Assembly: GCA_946187325.1 (NCBI GenBank)
Contig: CAMHQC010000011.1
Span: 1 to 63,107 of the forward strand
Source: an uncultured Clostridia bacterium
Lineage (GTDB): Bacteria; Bacillota; Clostridia; Oscillospirales; Acutalibacteraceae
Direction: 5' to 3'
DNA: 63,107 nucleotides
This document shows positions 50,592 through 58,797 of the stretch, piece after piece; within the stretch, counting starts at the first letter, position 1, and each line of letters opens with the position of its first letter. Under the pieces are notes generated by a model. The model searched no databases. It saw nothing but the letters and a program-made list of their open reading frames with translations, and was not told the DNA's origin. The position numbers were made by a program, and so were the translations under genes.

Positions 50592-50825
50592 TGAACAAAT
50601 GCCGACACGCCGTCGGCATTTTGCCAAAAGCCCATTGGCATAGGCTTTCGGCTCAAAATCTGCGATTTTGTTTCAATAAACCTTTATAAATCTGCTCACG
50701 CAAAGAAAGCGTTTCTTTGCGCGGCGCAAGAATTTTGCCCGTAAACGTTTAAAATCCTTGCGCTTAAACAATTCAAAAACGTCAATAATGTCAGATGATT
50801 TCTATGTTTTTGAATTGTTTAGCAG
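50592..50825 (+). ncRNA. Candidate structured small RNA or long leader
   Basis: There is no reading frame with a start site, but hairpins occur one after another: AATGCCGAC/GTCGGCATT (50598-50606 with 50612-50620), GCCAAAAGCC/GGCTTTCGGC (50623-50632 with 50643-50652, one mismatch), CGCAAAGAAA/TTTCTTTGCG (50699-50708 with 50712-50721), GCGCAAG/CTTGCGC (50724-50730 with 50757-50763) and a 15-bp perfect pair (50766-50780 with 50806-50820). It lies just after a good promoter. It could be an independent small RNA, a long 5' leader of the serpin gene, or an extragenic repeat cluster. I recognise no known riboswitch. Confidence 0.4.
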
Positions 50826-50909
50826 ATATTATATAATATTTTTGTCACAATTTTAATTTTTCGAGGTTATAGTATATAGACAAGTTTTTAAGGAGGACTG
50901 ATTCCGATT

Positions 50910-53273
50910 ATGAAAAAATTAATTTCTTTAATACTTTCTTCATTAATGGTAATTAGTATTTTCGCGTCGCTTCCGATTAATACTTTTGCCGTTAAAAATA
51001 CTAAGAAAGTAAGTCTGAAAAAGAGTCGCGCGACTCTTAAAATCTCTAAGAAAAACGGTAAGACCGTTTACGGAACTACTAAGATTAAGGTTAAAAAAGC
51101 TAAGGGCGTTACTCTTAAAAAGGTTACATACAAGAGCCTCAAAAAGAGCGTTGCCGCGGTTTCTAAAAAGGGTAAGGTTACCGCTAAAGCCAAGGGCAAA
51201 ACCTCGGTTAAGGTAAAGGTTACTTATAAGTTTAAAAAGCGCGCTTATAAGAAAACTTTAACCTTTAAGGTAACGGTAAAGGATACTGTTAAAAAGCAGC
51301 AGCCCGCTATCGTTAATACCGAACCCGAAACTTCCGCGCAGGTTACGACCGAACCCACAGCGCCTTGGGATACTGAAGCTGTTACATATCCCGAAGCTTC
51401 AACATCGCCGCGGGAAACTGTTAATCCCACAGACGCTCAGGAGTCTACCGCTCCCGATACCGATAATACCGAACCCGCTTCGACCAAGGGGTATGACGAT
51501 ATAGAGGGCGATACGGGACATTGTACAGATCAGGATCCGACCGAAGCGACCGATCCCGGCTGGACAGGAGTAACGAAACCCGACGGCTCTCCGTATTACG
51601 AATACTACGAAACTACCGCTCCCGCGACCGAAGCTTCCGCTGACGAGGAAGCAACAACCGAGCCTGAAACCAAGCCTGATAGCTATGAGGGTAGATTATC
51701 GGCGTTCTCGAATAAGCTCTACAGCCTTTGCTCCGAGAAGAAGGAGGGTAACTACGTAATGTCGCCCGCGTCCGTTTATATGGCGCTTTCGATGCTGTAC
51801 GAAATCGGCGACGAAAATGTAAGAGCGGATATCCTCGAGCTTACCGGGATGGACGACGAGGATTTACAGAAAACGGGAGATTTGTATAATAGCTTAACAA
51901 ACGTTGATTCTTACTATGACTTTCAAAAAGACGAGTATCTCGAATCCTCCAGACTTGACCTGTCCAACTCAATCTGGATTGATAATAATTTAGAGGTTAA
52001 TATGGAAACCTTAAAGGAGCTCGCCGATAAGCTTTACTGCGAGTCCCATACTACGACCTTTAAGGACGATAACGAGGCCGCTAACAAAGCGGTTCGTGAG
52101 TTTATAAAAGAAAAAACTAACGGGCTTATCGACAAGGATTTTGATATTCAACCCGATACCCTGTTCTCGCTGATTAACACGCTTTATTATAAAGATATAT
52201 GGAATACCGACGGCGGACTCGGCACTACAGAAAAATCGTTCTCGACAGAAAACGGAATTAAAAACTGCGAGTTTTTATGCAGTGATTATAAAGAAGGTCA
52301 AATTCAGGAAACCGATTGCTGTTATTATTTCTATACTACCACATTCGCGGGATATAGGGTTAAGCTTATTCTTCCCAAAGAAGGTCATACTTTAGCGGAA
52401 GCTATGAGCGCCAAGAACGTCAATAAAGTTAACGCCGATAAGGAGTTTGATTATATTGACGCGGACGGTGTTCGGCATTTTACAAATTGCGTATTCCCAA
52501 GCTTTAAGATAGAAAGCGATACTCCTCTAAAGGCAGTTTTAGAGAGTAATGACGCGCTCAGCCACGCGTTTGAGATGTACTATTCTCCGCTTACTAACCG
52601 GCCTCTCAAGGTGTCCGATATAAAGCACAGTACCGTTCTCGACGTTAATAAAGAGGGAATAGAGGGCGCGGCTGTTACTGTTATCGACAATACCGCGGGT
52701 TCCGCCGTTGAAGAAAAACCGCCCGTTTACCATAACTTTGTTCTTAACAGGGAATTTGGATTCATTATTACCGACACGAGAAGTGTAGTTTTGTTCGAAG
52801 GTCAGGTAAAGGATCCCGCGCCCGAAAAGGAAGTTGTTTATAACGGCGGCCCCGATTTTTCACTGAATTTTAATTACTGCGGTGAAAGCTCTTACGACGG
52901 TTCTACAGGGCTTTTAACTAAAACAACAAGCGTATATAAGCGCAAGCCTATTGAGTTTAAAACTTACTTGACTCTTAATGATGAGCAGAAAAAAGCTGTA
53001 AATGAAGCGCTTAACAGTATTAACCTCGACGATTATCCCGATAACTACAATCCGTTCGCTGATGATAAAAACCCGGTATATTCAACTCCGTCCGAGACTA
53101 TTGTTTTAAGAATCGGCAAAAAGACTGTTACGTGCAGTGATATAGCGTTCGACAGTATCCCCGAAAACGAAAAGGGTAAAAAGTTAATGACCGTTGTTCA
53201 TAAGATTAAAGAAGCGGTAACCTCCTCGAAAGAGTGGAGAGCTTTACCCGAATTTGAGTTTTTAGTAGATTAA
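50910..53273 (+). CDS. Secreted serpin with BIG2-like domain and C-terminal extension
   Basis: The 787-residue exported protein has a signal peptide (1-28), a very Lys-rich BIG2-like domain (about 30-130) and a Thr/Pro/Glu-rich linker (about 130-265). A full serpin fold follows (about 265-650), then about 130 residues of unknown fold. Serpin landmarks include YVMSPASVYMALSMLYE, SLINTLYYKDIW and the reactive loop near 579-605, starting KEGIEGAAVTVIDNTAGSAV. The small residues of the hinge fit an inhibitory serpin. Counting from the hinge Gly (P15) places P1 near Gly-Ser in NTAGSAV; this is uncertain by a residue or two. Secreted serpins protect gut Clostridia from host or self proteases. The start ATG follows AAGGAGG. 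No dockerin or anchor is visible. Confidence 0.85.
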   Translation: MKKLISLILSSLMVISIFASLPINTFAVKNTKKVSLKKSRATLKISKKNGKTVYGTTKIKVKKAKGVTLKKVTYKSLKKSVAAVSKKGKVTAKAKGKTSVKVKVTYKFKKRAYKKTLTFKVTVKDTVKKQQPAIVNTEPETSAQVTTEPTAPWDTEAVTYPEASTSPRETVNPTDAQESTAPDTDNTEPASTKGYDDIEGDTGHCTDQDPTEATDPGWTGVTKPDGSPYYEYYETTAPATEASADEEATTEPETKPDSYEGRLSAFSNKLYSLCSEKKEGNYVMSPASVYMALSMLYEIGDENVRADILELTGMDDEDLQKTGDLYNSLTNVDSYYDFQKDEYLESSRLDLSNSIWIDNNLEVNMETLKELADKLYCESHTTTFKDDNEAANKAVREFIKEKTNGLIDKDFDIQPDTLFSLINTLYYKDIWNTDGGLGTTEKSFSTENGIKNCEFLCSDYKEGQIQETDCCYYFYTTTFAGYRVKLILPKEGHTLAEAMSAKNVNKVNADKEFDYIDADGVRHFTNCVFPSFKIESDTPLKAVLESNDALSHAFEMYYSPLTNRPLKVSDIKHSTVLDVNKEGIEGAAVTVIDNTAGSAVEEKPPVYHNFVLNREFGFIITDTRSVVLFEGQVKDPAPEKEVVYNGGPDFSLNFNYCGESSYDGSTGLLTKTTSVYKRKPIEFKTYLTLNDEQKKAVNEALNSINLDDYPDNYNPFADDKNPVYSTPSETIVLRIGKKTVTCSDIAFDSIPENEKGKKLMTVVHKIKEAVTSSKEWRALPEFEFLVD

Positions 53274-53284
53274 TAAACATAACG

Positions 53285-53311
53285 AAAACGGACTGCCGAG
53301 CAGTCCGTTTT
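53285..53311. terminator. Bidirectional terminator between serpin and endolysin
   Basis: AAAACGGACTGC (53285-53296), loop CGA, GCAGTCCGTTTT (53300-53311): a perfect 12-bp stem with A and T runs on either side. It serves the convergent serpin and endolysin genes. Confidence 0.88.
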
Positions 53312-53315
53312 CTTG

Positions 53316-54182
53316 TTAAATATAGTATCTTCTGTTTTCGATTCCTATGTATCTACAGCCTGAGTATTCGCCTTTTTCTATCTCACAGATAAGAGTGTAC
53401 GTAATACCCTTGAAAAGCTTGACTGATGAGGTCAGCTTTTTATTTTTTACAGGTCGGGCGTAAATCGCTCTGTCGGTGGTGTAGGTTTTAAACTTTGATA
53501 GATTTTTATTATCAAGATGTGTATTCATTATCCATCCCGTAACATCTCCGCTTTTTACCTTTGACCAGCCGTAGCCGTCGTCCTCTATAAGCTCAACCTT
53601 ATCGCCTTTCTTTAAACTTTTGAGCGCTTTTGAGCTTTTTCCGATGACGTCCTTGTAGGCGAGGCTGTAAATTGTTCCGCTCTCTGTAAGCTTTGCGGAC
53701 TTTTTCTTTTCTGCCTCATAATCGGGACGTATAAAACAGTTTACCTGGCGTTTGTATCTCGTTTGCTCGAGAACATATCCGCCGTTTGTATAGTTTGTGC
53801 TCGCGGTATTACCCTCGATAGTTTTAAAGGTCTCGGAGTTTATAACCTCAGTGACTATTCCGATATGGGTGTGAGCTGTGTGCTTGCCCGAAAAGTCGAA
53901 AATAACGAGGTCGCCCTTCTTCGCGGGCTGCTTATAGCTTAACTTTTTAGAAGCCATCTTGCTCATAACTACGCCGCAGCTCGCGGTCTTTTCGCCCGAA
54001 CAGAACAGCTTTGACGCGTTAAGCCTTTTAAAAAGATACCATATAAAAACGACGCACCACGGATACGCGTCGCCGCTAACCTCTCTGCCGTAAAATTCCG
54101 TGTTGAATTTTACCTTGTTGTTGCCATTATCCTTAGTTCCTAAGTAAGTTCTCGCCTTACTTATAATTTCATTCGCGGTAAT
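53316..54182 (-). CDS. CHAP-domain endolysin with SH3b, apparent ATT start
   Basis: The 288-residue enzyme is read from an ATT (54180-54182) eight bases after AAGGGGG. Translated this way it begins TANEIISKARTYLGTKDNGNN after the initiator, the normal start of this amidase family. The catalytic Cys follows in AYPWCVVFIWYLF. The first conventional ATG in frame is at 53966 and would delete that Cys. The catalytic His is in THIGIVTEV and an acidic partner in IEGNT. An SH3b domain (about 185-288; KALKSLKKGDKVELIEDDGYGWSKVKSGDVTGWI) should bind the wall. It follows the holin gene by 13 bases, as in a phage lysis cassette. An ATC start one codon earlier, or a mutated ATG, are alternatives. Confidence 0.75.
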   Translation of the reverse strand: MTANEIISKARTYLGTKDNGNNKVKFNTEFYGREVSGDAYPWCVVFIWYLFKRLNASKLFCSGEKTASCGVVMSKMASKKLSYKQPAKKGDLVIFDFSGKHTAHTHIGIVTEVINSETFKTIEGNTASTNYTNGGYVLEQTRYKRQVNCFIRPDYEAEKKKSAKLTESGTIYSLAYKDVIGKSSKALKSLKKGDKVELIEDDGYGWSKVKSGDVTGWIMNTHLDNKNLSKFKTYTTDRAIYARPVKNKKLTSSVKLFKGITYTLICEIEKGEYSGCRYIGIENRRYYI

Positions 54183-54195
54183 GATATTATCCCCC

Positions 54196-54615
54196 TTACT
54201 TTGATTTTTTATTTAAAACTTCAATCGCTTTTTTAAGAACTTCGGGCAGGGGCAATCCCATAAGTCCCGCGTTTTCGATAATGGATATAGCTTCGTTTAC
54301 GCAAAATGTGATAGTAACCGCGTCTCTGAGATAATTCGTTCCCATCTGAACGTCTAATCTGTGAGCGACTAAGATTATAGTTAGCGTCATTCCTTTTCGG
54401 CAAAGACCCTTCCAGCCCGCTCGGCTTTCGAGCGCGCCGTTTTCGGTTTTTTCGGAGTTTTTAAATACTCCCGCTACCATAATTCCGCTTAAATAATCTA
54501 TCACCATAAATATAATGAGCGTCATTATTCCCGAAGTCCATCCTCCGAACACCGAGGTCACAACTCCGCCCGCCGCGCCTAAACAAGCGCATATCCATTC
54601 CTTAAAATTAACCAT
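54196..54615 (-). CDS. Phage holin family protein (TcdE-like)
   Basis: The 139-residue protein has about three to four hydrophobic helices: about 7-25, 30-50 (IMTLIIFMVIDYLSGIMVAGVF), 75-90, and an amphipathic C-terminal part. The D-Y-x-[ST]-G-x-x-x-A/V motif and the following K-x-x-L-x-S-R-x-G-x-x-G-x-x-[RK]-K segment (here ALESRAGWKGLCRKG) are characteristic of the holin_4/TcdE group. Holins open the membrane to endolysins. In Clostridia they also help release large toxins. It sits between a small gene and the endolysin, and its start lies inside the end of the small gene (8-base overlap). Confidence 0.87.
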   Translation of the reverse strand: MVNFKEWICACLGAAGGVVTSVFGGWTSGIMTLIIFMVIDYLSGIMVAGVFKNSEKTENGALESRAGWKGLCRKGMTLTIILVAHRLDVQMGTNYLRDAVTITFCVNEAISIIENAGLMGLPLPEVLKKAIEVLNKKSK

Positions 54616-54793
54616 CGTTTTCTTCCTCGGAAAGCGGTGTGTTTTCGTCTATCTCGATAAAATTAGTTCGCTTTTCACCTTTGCCGAGATAGACTGTTTT
54701 AGCTCTTAAGGTCATAGTTTTCTTATCGGTAATAACCATACCCTCGTCCGCGGTTAATTCTCTTAAATTTACTGTTTGTGTGTTATAAGTCAT
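54608..54793 (-). CDS. Small protein at the head of the lysis cassette
   Basis: The 61-residue protein begins MTYNTQTVNLRELTADEGM, with AAAGGAG well placed before ATG 54793; an upstream in-frame ATG lacks a site. It has no membrane helix and is mildly acidic at the end (DENTPLSEEENDG). Small proteins of this kind, starting with a TYNTQTV-like segment, occur next to holin-endolysin pairs in clostridial phage tails and their remnants. I cannot name a function. It overlaps the holin gene by eight bases. Confidence 0.65.
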   Translation of the reverse strand: MTYNTQTVNLRELTADEGMVITDKKTMTLRAKTVYLGKGEKRTNFIEIDENTPLSEEENDG

Positions 54794-54846
54794 ATGTTCT
54801 CCTTTGCTTTTTATAGCGCTGTACACTATTAACGCAAAACGGAGAA

Positions 54847-54870
54847 AAATTGCATAATAATATGCAATTT
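54847..54870. promoter_or_regulatory. 10-bp perfect hairpin in the divergent region
   Basis: AAATTGCATA (54847-54856) and TATGCAATTT (54861-54870) around ATAA. It lies upstream of the minus-strand lysis cassette and of the plus-strand gene at 54954. On the minus strand it is followed by TTTTTC, so it could be an operator or an attenuating terminator. Confidence 0.45.
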
Positions 54871-54953
54871 CCTAAAATTTTTTTCATTTTTTTATTTTAT
54901 CCCTCATATATTTTATTTGTAAAAAAGTAATTTTGTAAAAACGGGGGATAATT

Positions 54954-55790
54954 ATGCTTACGGCTTTAACTATAGAAAACGCTGTTCCGAATAAGCTTTA
55001 TAAAAAACTGCTTTATAAACTGCGCGGAAATTCTATCCGCACGGTTATAAAAAGCGCTAGGGGAGTAGCCCTGCGGGATATTAGGTATATAAACCGAACA
55101 GGATATATAAACTGGTACGTTATCGACAGCGAGGTCGGTATCCAGCGGAATCATCTTCTCTGTAACGAGAGTATCGTCTTTCCGAAAAATATGGGGTTTA
55201 AAAGATTCGAGAATACGAGATTTAAAAGACAGCTCACCTGTAACCTCGCCTTGTATGTCCTCAGCAAGCTTAAAAGCGAAGCTCCCGAGCTCGCGGCAGG
55301 GGTGGTGGATTTATCGGGAAATTACGAAGGTTTTATTTCTGAGCTCGTGAATTACTGTTCGAATATTCGGCTCATAAGCGATAACGCCGAAAGATACGAG
55401 GAAACCACTCAGCGTATCTTGACCGAAACCGGTATTTGCGTTAGTGTGAGCCCGAACCGCGATTTTTTAAAGGACTGTCCGCTTGTAATCGCTCCCGAAA
55501 GAATTGAGGAAAATATCGCCGTCTCGGGCGGAGCGATAGTGCTGACCTCGTTTGCGCCGACGGTATGTGTTCCCGGGCTTGTGTATTTCGACTACCATTT
55601 CCGTATGCCTAATATGTTTGATAAGATAAAGCCCGAGAGCCTGTCCTGCGAATACTTCGCCGGAGCGCTTTATACTAAAGGCAGACAGTATGAGCTGGGC
55701 TCAATTGTGCCGACTACCTGCGCTAATTTCAGCTCATCCCAAACTCCGCGCTCAATTTGCGAATATCTAGCGAGAATAAATAACTCATAA
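54954..55790 (+). CDS. Conserved hypothetical protein upstream of greA
   Basis: The 278-residue soluble protein has no signal peptide or membrane helix. It starts at an ATG behind ACGGGGG. It has a basic N-terminal third (KLYKKLLYKLRG, RTGYINWYVIDSE) and a middle with a Rossmann-like feel (ELAAGVVDLSGNYEGFISELVNYCSNIRLISDNAERYEE). It ends YELGSIVPTTCANFSSS. I recognise no family or catalytic motif. It has its own AT-rich upstream region and is not obviously in one operon with greA, which has its own promoter after it. Confidence 0.65.
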   Translation: MLTALTIENAVPNKLYKKLLYKLRGNSIRTVIKSARGVALRDIRYINRTGYINWYVIDSEVGIQRNHLLCNESIVFPKNMGFKRFENTRFKRQLTCNLALYVLSKLKSEAPELAAGVVDLSGNYEGFISELVNYCSNIRLISDNAERYEETTQRILTETGICVSVSPNRDFLKDCPLVIAPERIEENIAVSGGAIVLTSFAPTVCVPGLVYFDYHFRMPNMFDKIKPESLSCEYFAGALYTKGRQYELGSIVPTTCANFSSSQTPRSICEYLARINNS

Positions 55791-55814
55791 AGCTGATTTA
55801 GGCTGTTAAAAAGC

Positions 55815-55843
55815 TTGACATAAGCCGTTAAAAATTTTATAAT
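55815..55843 (+). promoter_or_regulatory. Strong sigma-A promoter of greA-lysS
   Basis: TTGACA (55815-55820), 17-base spacer, TATAAT (55838-55843); both hexamers match consensus. The transcript start is about 35 bases before greA. Confidence 0.85.
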
Positions 55844-55884
55844 ATCTAATGTATGTAAAAATTCAGCTGAAAGGAATTTTAAAT

Positions 55885-56364
55885 ATGACTAAAAAAATTA
55901 TGCTTACCCAAGAGGGTCTCGAAAATTTAGAAAGCGAGCTTAAATATCTTAAAGGCGAAAAACGTAAGGAAATGGCTGAGAAAATCAAGCTCGCGCGTTC
56001 TTACGGCGACCTTTCCGAGAACAGCGAGTACGACGACGCTAAAAACGAGCAGGCTATTATGGAAGCTCGTATCCGCGACATTGAAGCTACTCTTAAAAAC
56101 TACGAGCTTATAGACGAGAGCGACGATAATACCCAGCATGTCCGCCTTTCTTCTAAGGTAAAGGTTGAGATGATCGCGACAGGCTCGACCCGTGAGTTTA
56201 AAATCGTAGGCTCTAACGCTAACGAGATTAATCCCGCCGAGGGTAAAATCTCCGACGAAAGTCCTATCGGACGCGCTTTAATCGGTCACGGCGTAGGCGA
56301 TGTTGTCGAGGCTGAAACTCCGAGCGGAGCAGTCGGCTTAAAGATTCTCGAAATCGGCAGATAA
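55885..56364 (+). CDS. greA: Transcription elongation factor GreA
   Basis: The 159-residue protein is a standard GreA. The N-terminal coiled coil has the acidic tip (ARSYGDLSENSEYDDAKNEQ) whose Asp/Glu residues reach the RNA polymerase active site to restart backtracked complexes by RNA cleavage. The C-terminal FKBP-like domain has VGSNANEINPAEGKISDESPIGRALIGHGVGD. The start is ATG 55885 behind AAAGGA; the upstream in-frame ATG at 55849 lies at the promoter. lysS follows 36 bases later, a common pairing in Firmicutes. Confidence 0.95.
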   Translation: MTKKIMLTQEGLENLESELKYLKGEKRKEMAEKIKLARSYGDLSENSEYDDAKNEQAIMEARIRDIEATLKNYELIDESDDNTQHVRLSSKVKVEMIATGSTREFKIVGSNANEINPAEGKISDESPIGRALIGHGVGDVVEAETPSGAVGLKILEIGR

Positions 56365-56400
56365 ATTTAAGGAACAGGTAATTTATAAGGAGTGTTAAAA

Positions 56401-57888
56401 ATGGCTGATAATCCTAATCAGATTCAGATATCAAGCGATCCCGTTAAGGCTCGTTACGATAAATTAAATATCTTAAAGGAAATGGGCAGAAATCCGTTCG
56501 AGGAAACTACTTCCGACCGCGACACTATGTGCGCCGACATTTCCGAGCGTTTTGAGGAACTCGAAAATAAGACGGTATGTATCGCGGGGCGTGTAATGTC
56601 TAAGCGCGGTAAGGGAAAGGTCACTTTCCTTGATGTCCACGATAAAAGCGGAAAAATGCAGGTGTTCGCTAAACGCGACGACCTCGGCGACGACGAGTAC
56701 GCTATCCTTAAACGTTGGGATATCGGCGATATTGTAGAGGTAAAGGGCTTTGTGTTTAAAACTCAGATGGGCGAGATTAGTATACACGCCGAGAAAGTAA
56801 AGCTTCTCTCTAAATCACTCCAGCCTCTCCCCGAGAAATATCACGGACTTACAAATACAGACTTGCGTTACCGCCAGAGATACACCGACCTCATTATGAA
56901 CCCCGAGGTAAAGGATACCTTTATTAAGCGTTCTCAGATTATCAGCTCTATCCGACGCTTCCTCGACGAGCAGGGCTTTATGGAGGTAGAAACTCCGATG
57001 CTCGTGGCTAACGCCGGCGGCGCGGCGGCAAGACCGTTCTTTACCCATTTTAACGCGCTTGACGAGGACTTAAAGCTTAGAATATCTCTCGAGCTTTACT
57101 TAAAAAGATTAATCGTGGGCGGACTTGAGAAGGTTTATGAAATCGGACGAGTTTTCCGTAACGAAGGTGTAGATACCCGCCATAACCCCGAGTTCACGCT
57201 CATGGAGCTCTATCAGGCTTACACTGATTACCACGGTATGATGGACTTAACCGAGAAGCTTTACCGCCACGTAGCTCAGGAGGTTTTGGGAACTACTACT
57301 ATCACCTATAACGGCGTAGAGATGGATTTAGGTAAGCCGTTCGAGCGTATTACTATGCTCGACGCGGTTAAGAAGTATTCGGGCGTTGACTTTAACGAGA
57401 TTAATTCCGATGACGAAGCTAAGGCTGTCGCTAAGGAAAAGGGTGTAGAGTTTGAAAATCATCATAAAAAGGGCGATATCTTAAACCTCTTCTTTGAGGA
57501 ATTCGCCGAGGAGCATATGATTCAGCCGACATTCGTAATGGATCATCCGATTGAGATTTCTCCGCTTACTAAGAAAAAGCCCGAGGATCCGAACTACGTT
57601 GAGCGTTTCGAATTCTTTATGAACGGTTGGGAAATGGCTAACGCGTATTCCGAGCTCAACGATCCTATCGACCAGCGCGAGCGCTTTAAGGCTCAGGAGG
57701 AGCTATTGGCCGCGGGCGACGAGGAAGCTAATACAACCGACGAGGACTTCCTAAACGCTCTCGAAATCGGTATGGCTCCGACAGGCGGTATCGGCTACGG
57801 CATTGACCGTATGGTAATGCTCCTGACCGATTCCCCCGCAATCCGCGACGTATTACTCTTCCCGACAATGAAATCCTTAGATAAGTAA
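56401..57888 (+). CDS. lysS: Lysyl-tRNA synthetase, class II
   Basis: The 495-residue protein shows an N-terminal OB-fold anticodon-binding domain (about 50-150; VCIAGRVMSKRGKGKVTFLDVHD). The class II catalytic core follows: motif 1 around FIKRSQIISSIRRFLDEQGFMEVETPML, motif 2 around VYEIGRVFRNEGVDTRHNPEFTLMELY, and motif 3 in GGIGYGIDRMVMLLTD. It charges tRNA-Lys. Length is normal. The start is ATG 56401 behind AAGGAG. Immediately after its stop the base composition and gene style change. Confidence 0.96.
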   Translation: MADNPNQIQISSDPVKARYDKLNILKEMGRNPFEETTSDRDTMCADISERFEELENKTVCIAGRVMSKRGKGKVTFLDVHDKSGKMQVFAKRDDLGDDEYAILKRWDIGDIVEVKGFVFKTQMGEISIHAEKVKLLSKSLQPLPEKYHGLTNTDLRYRQRYTDLIMNPEVKDTFIKRSQIISSIRRFLDEQGFMEVETPMLVANAGGAAARPFFTHFNALDEDLKLRISLELYLKRLIVGGLEKVYEIGRVFRNEGVDTRHNPEFTLMELYQAYTDYHGMMDLTEKLYRHVAQEVLGTTTITYNGVEMDLGKPFERITMLDAVKKYSGVDFNEINSDDEAKAVAKEKGVEFENHHKKGDILNLFFEEFAEEHMIQPTFVMDHPIEISPLTKKKPEDPNYVERFEFFMNGWEMANAYSELNDPIDQRERFKAQEELLAAGDEEANTTDEDFLNALEIGMAPTGGIGYGIDRMVMLLTDSPAIRDVLLFPTMKSLDK

Positions 57889-57941
57889 CACCCCAAAACC
57901 CCAGTGTTTATGCGGGTTTCGAGAGTTGCGATGTCTCGGAT

Positions 57942-57969
57942 TTACGCCATTTACGCCAAACTTACGCCA
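57942..57969 (+). repeat. Triple TTACGCCA direct repeat downstream of lysS
   Basis: TTACGCCA occurs at 57942-57949, 57951-57958 and 57962-57969, in the 248-base gap after lysS. Short direct repeats at the 3' end of a housekeeping gene, just where the gene style changes, suggest an old integration site or arm-type recombinase sites. No integrase gene is present in this window. The rest of the gap holds a terminator and the next promoter. Confidence 0.35.
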
Positions 57970-58022
57970 AACGGTGCAGAAAGTTGTGCAGAGCGTAATC
58001 AATCGCATATTTTAATGAATTT

Positions 58023-58058
58023 GACCTTGATGGATTCGTTTTCATCAAGGTCTTTTTT
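58023..58058 (+). terminator. Terminator after lysS
   Basis: GACCTTGATG (58023-58032) pairs perfectly with CATCAAGGTC (58043-58052), followed by six T. It is 135 bases past the lysS stop and may belong to a removed or replaced neighbour. Confidence 0.85.
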
Positions 58059-58068
58059 ATTTGACGGA

Positions 58069-58097
58069 TAGACAAAATCAAGCTGATATGATATAAT
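58069..58097 (+). promoter_or_regulatory. Extended -10 promoter of the CPBP protease gene
   Basis: TAGACA (58069-58074), 17-base spacer, TATAAT (58092-58097) with TG at 58089-58090. The leader AAATCGGAATTTATGAAGG that follows recurs before other genes of this island. Confidence 0.6.
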
Positions 58098-58136
58098 CAT
58101 AGAAAGATAAATCGGAATTTATGAAGGTGCAAATTT

Positions 58137-58772
58137 ATGATAAAGTACTATGTTAAGAAAAACTGCATACCCATAATTTTTGAGATATTCTTCATCATTT
58201 CATGTTTTTTGGTACCTAAAGAATATATCATATATACCAATTGCTTGTTTTATGTATGTCTCTTTATTTATTATATTTTGAAGAGAGATCTTAATCTTAA
58301 AGATTGGTTTTTCAGTTTTAAGAGTGGAAAAAAGTATTGGGAACAAGTTGGATTGACTCTACTGGGTTTTATGCTTGCTTTTGGAATAACAATTGCATTG
58401 GAAAATATCTTCCCAAATATTGATACAGGATTTATAGGGTTAAGAAGAAACAGTTGGCTATCTTTGATTGTATTCTTTATCTCCACAATAATTCTACCCG
58501 CAGTCACAGAGGAGACTTTTTTTCGCAAGAATATGATTCTTTTGCATAGCAAGCAAGCCGTAGCCATAACAATGACCATCAGTATGTTTCTTTACGCTAT
58601 AGAGCATGCACTCTCTTGGTGGGGTATATTGCTTACTATGATTTGGGCAATTCCTTTAAGCATTGCGTATATTAAAACGAAGAATATCTATGTTGTAATG
58701 ACAGCTCATTTTATAGGCAGTTTACTTGGAAATGGGTTTGATGTTATATTTACTGCAATTCAGTTGATATAA
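58137..58772 (+). CDS. CPBP-family intramembrane metalloprotease
   Basis: The 211-residue membrane protein has about six helices. It carries the CPBP/Abi (Rce1-like) motifs: E-E-x-x-x-R in PAVTEETFFRKNM, a His in FLYAIEHALSW, and H with N in MTAHFIGSLLGNGF. Members cut or modify membrane proteins and are often found with bacteriocins or as immunity proteins. No partner is visible. The codon choice and lower GC differ from the genes to the left, which suggests transfer. It ends inside a recurring TGATATAATAATCAA element. Confidence 0.87.
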   Translation: MIKYYVKKNCIPIIFEIFFIISCFLVPKEYIIYTNCLFYVCLFIYYILKRDLNLKDWFFSFKSGKKYWEQVGLTLLGFMLAFGITIALENIFPNIDTGFIGLRRNSWLSLIVFFISTIILPAVTEETFFRKNMILLHSKQAVAITMTISMFLYAIEHALSWWGILLTMIWAIPLSIAYIKTKNIYVVMTAHFIGSLLGNGFDVIFTAIQLI

Positions 58773-58797
58773 TAATCAATTCCGGCTGTAGGGATAA

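Noticed and set aside
53316..53966. Endolysin starting at the ATG at 53966
   Set aside because: That start would remove the catalytic Cys and the conserved N-terminus, and it lacks a ribosome binding site. The frame continues upstream to a position well placed behind AAGGGGG.
58061..58097. TTGACG as the -35 of the CPBP gene promoter
   Set aside because: Its distance to TATAAT is 25 bases. TAGACA at 58069 has the right 17-base spacing.
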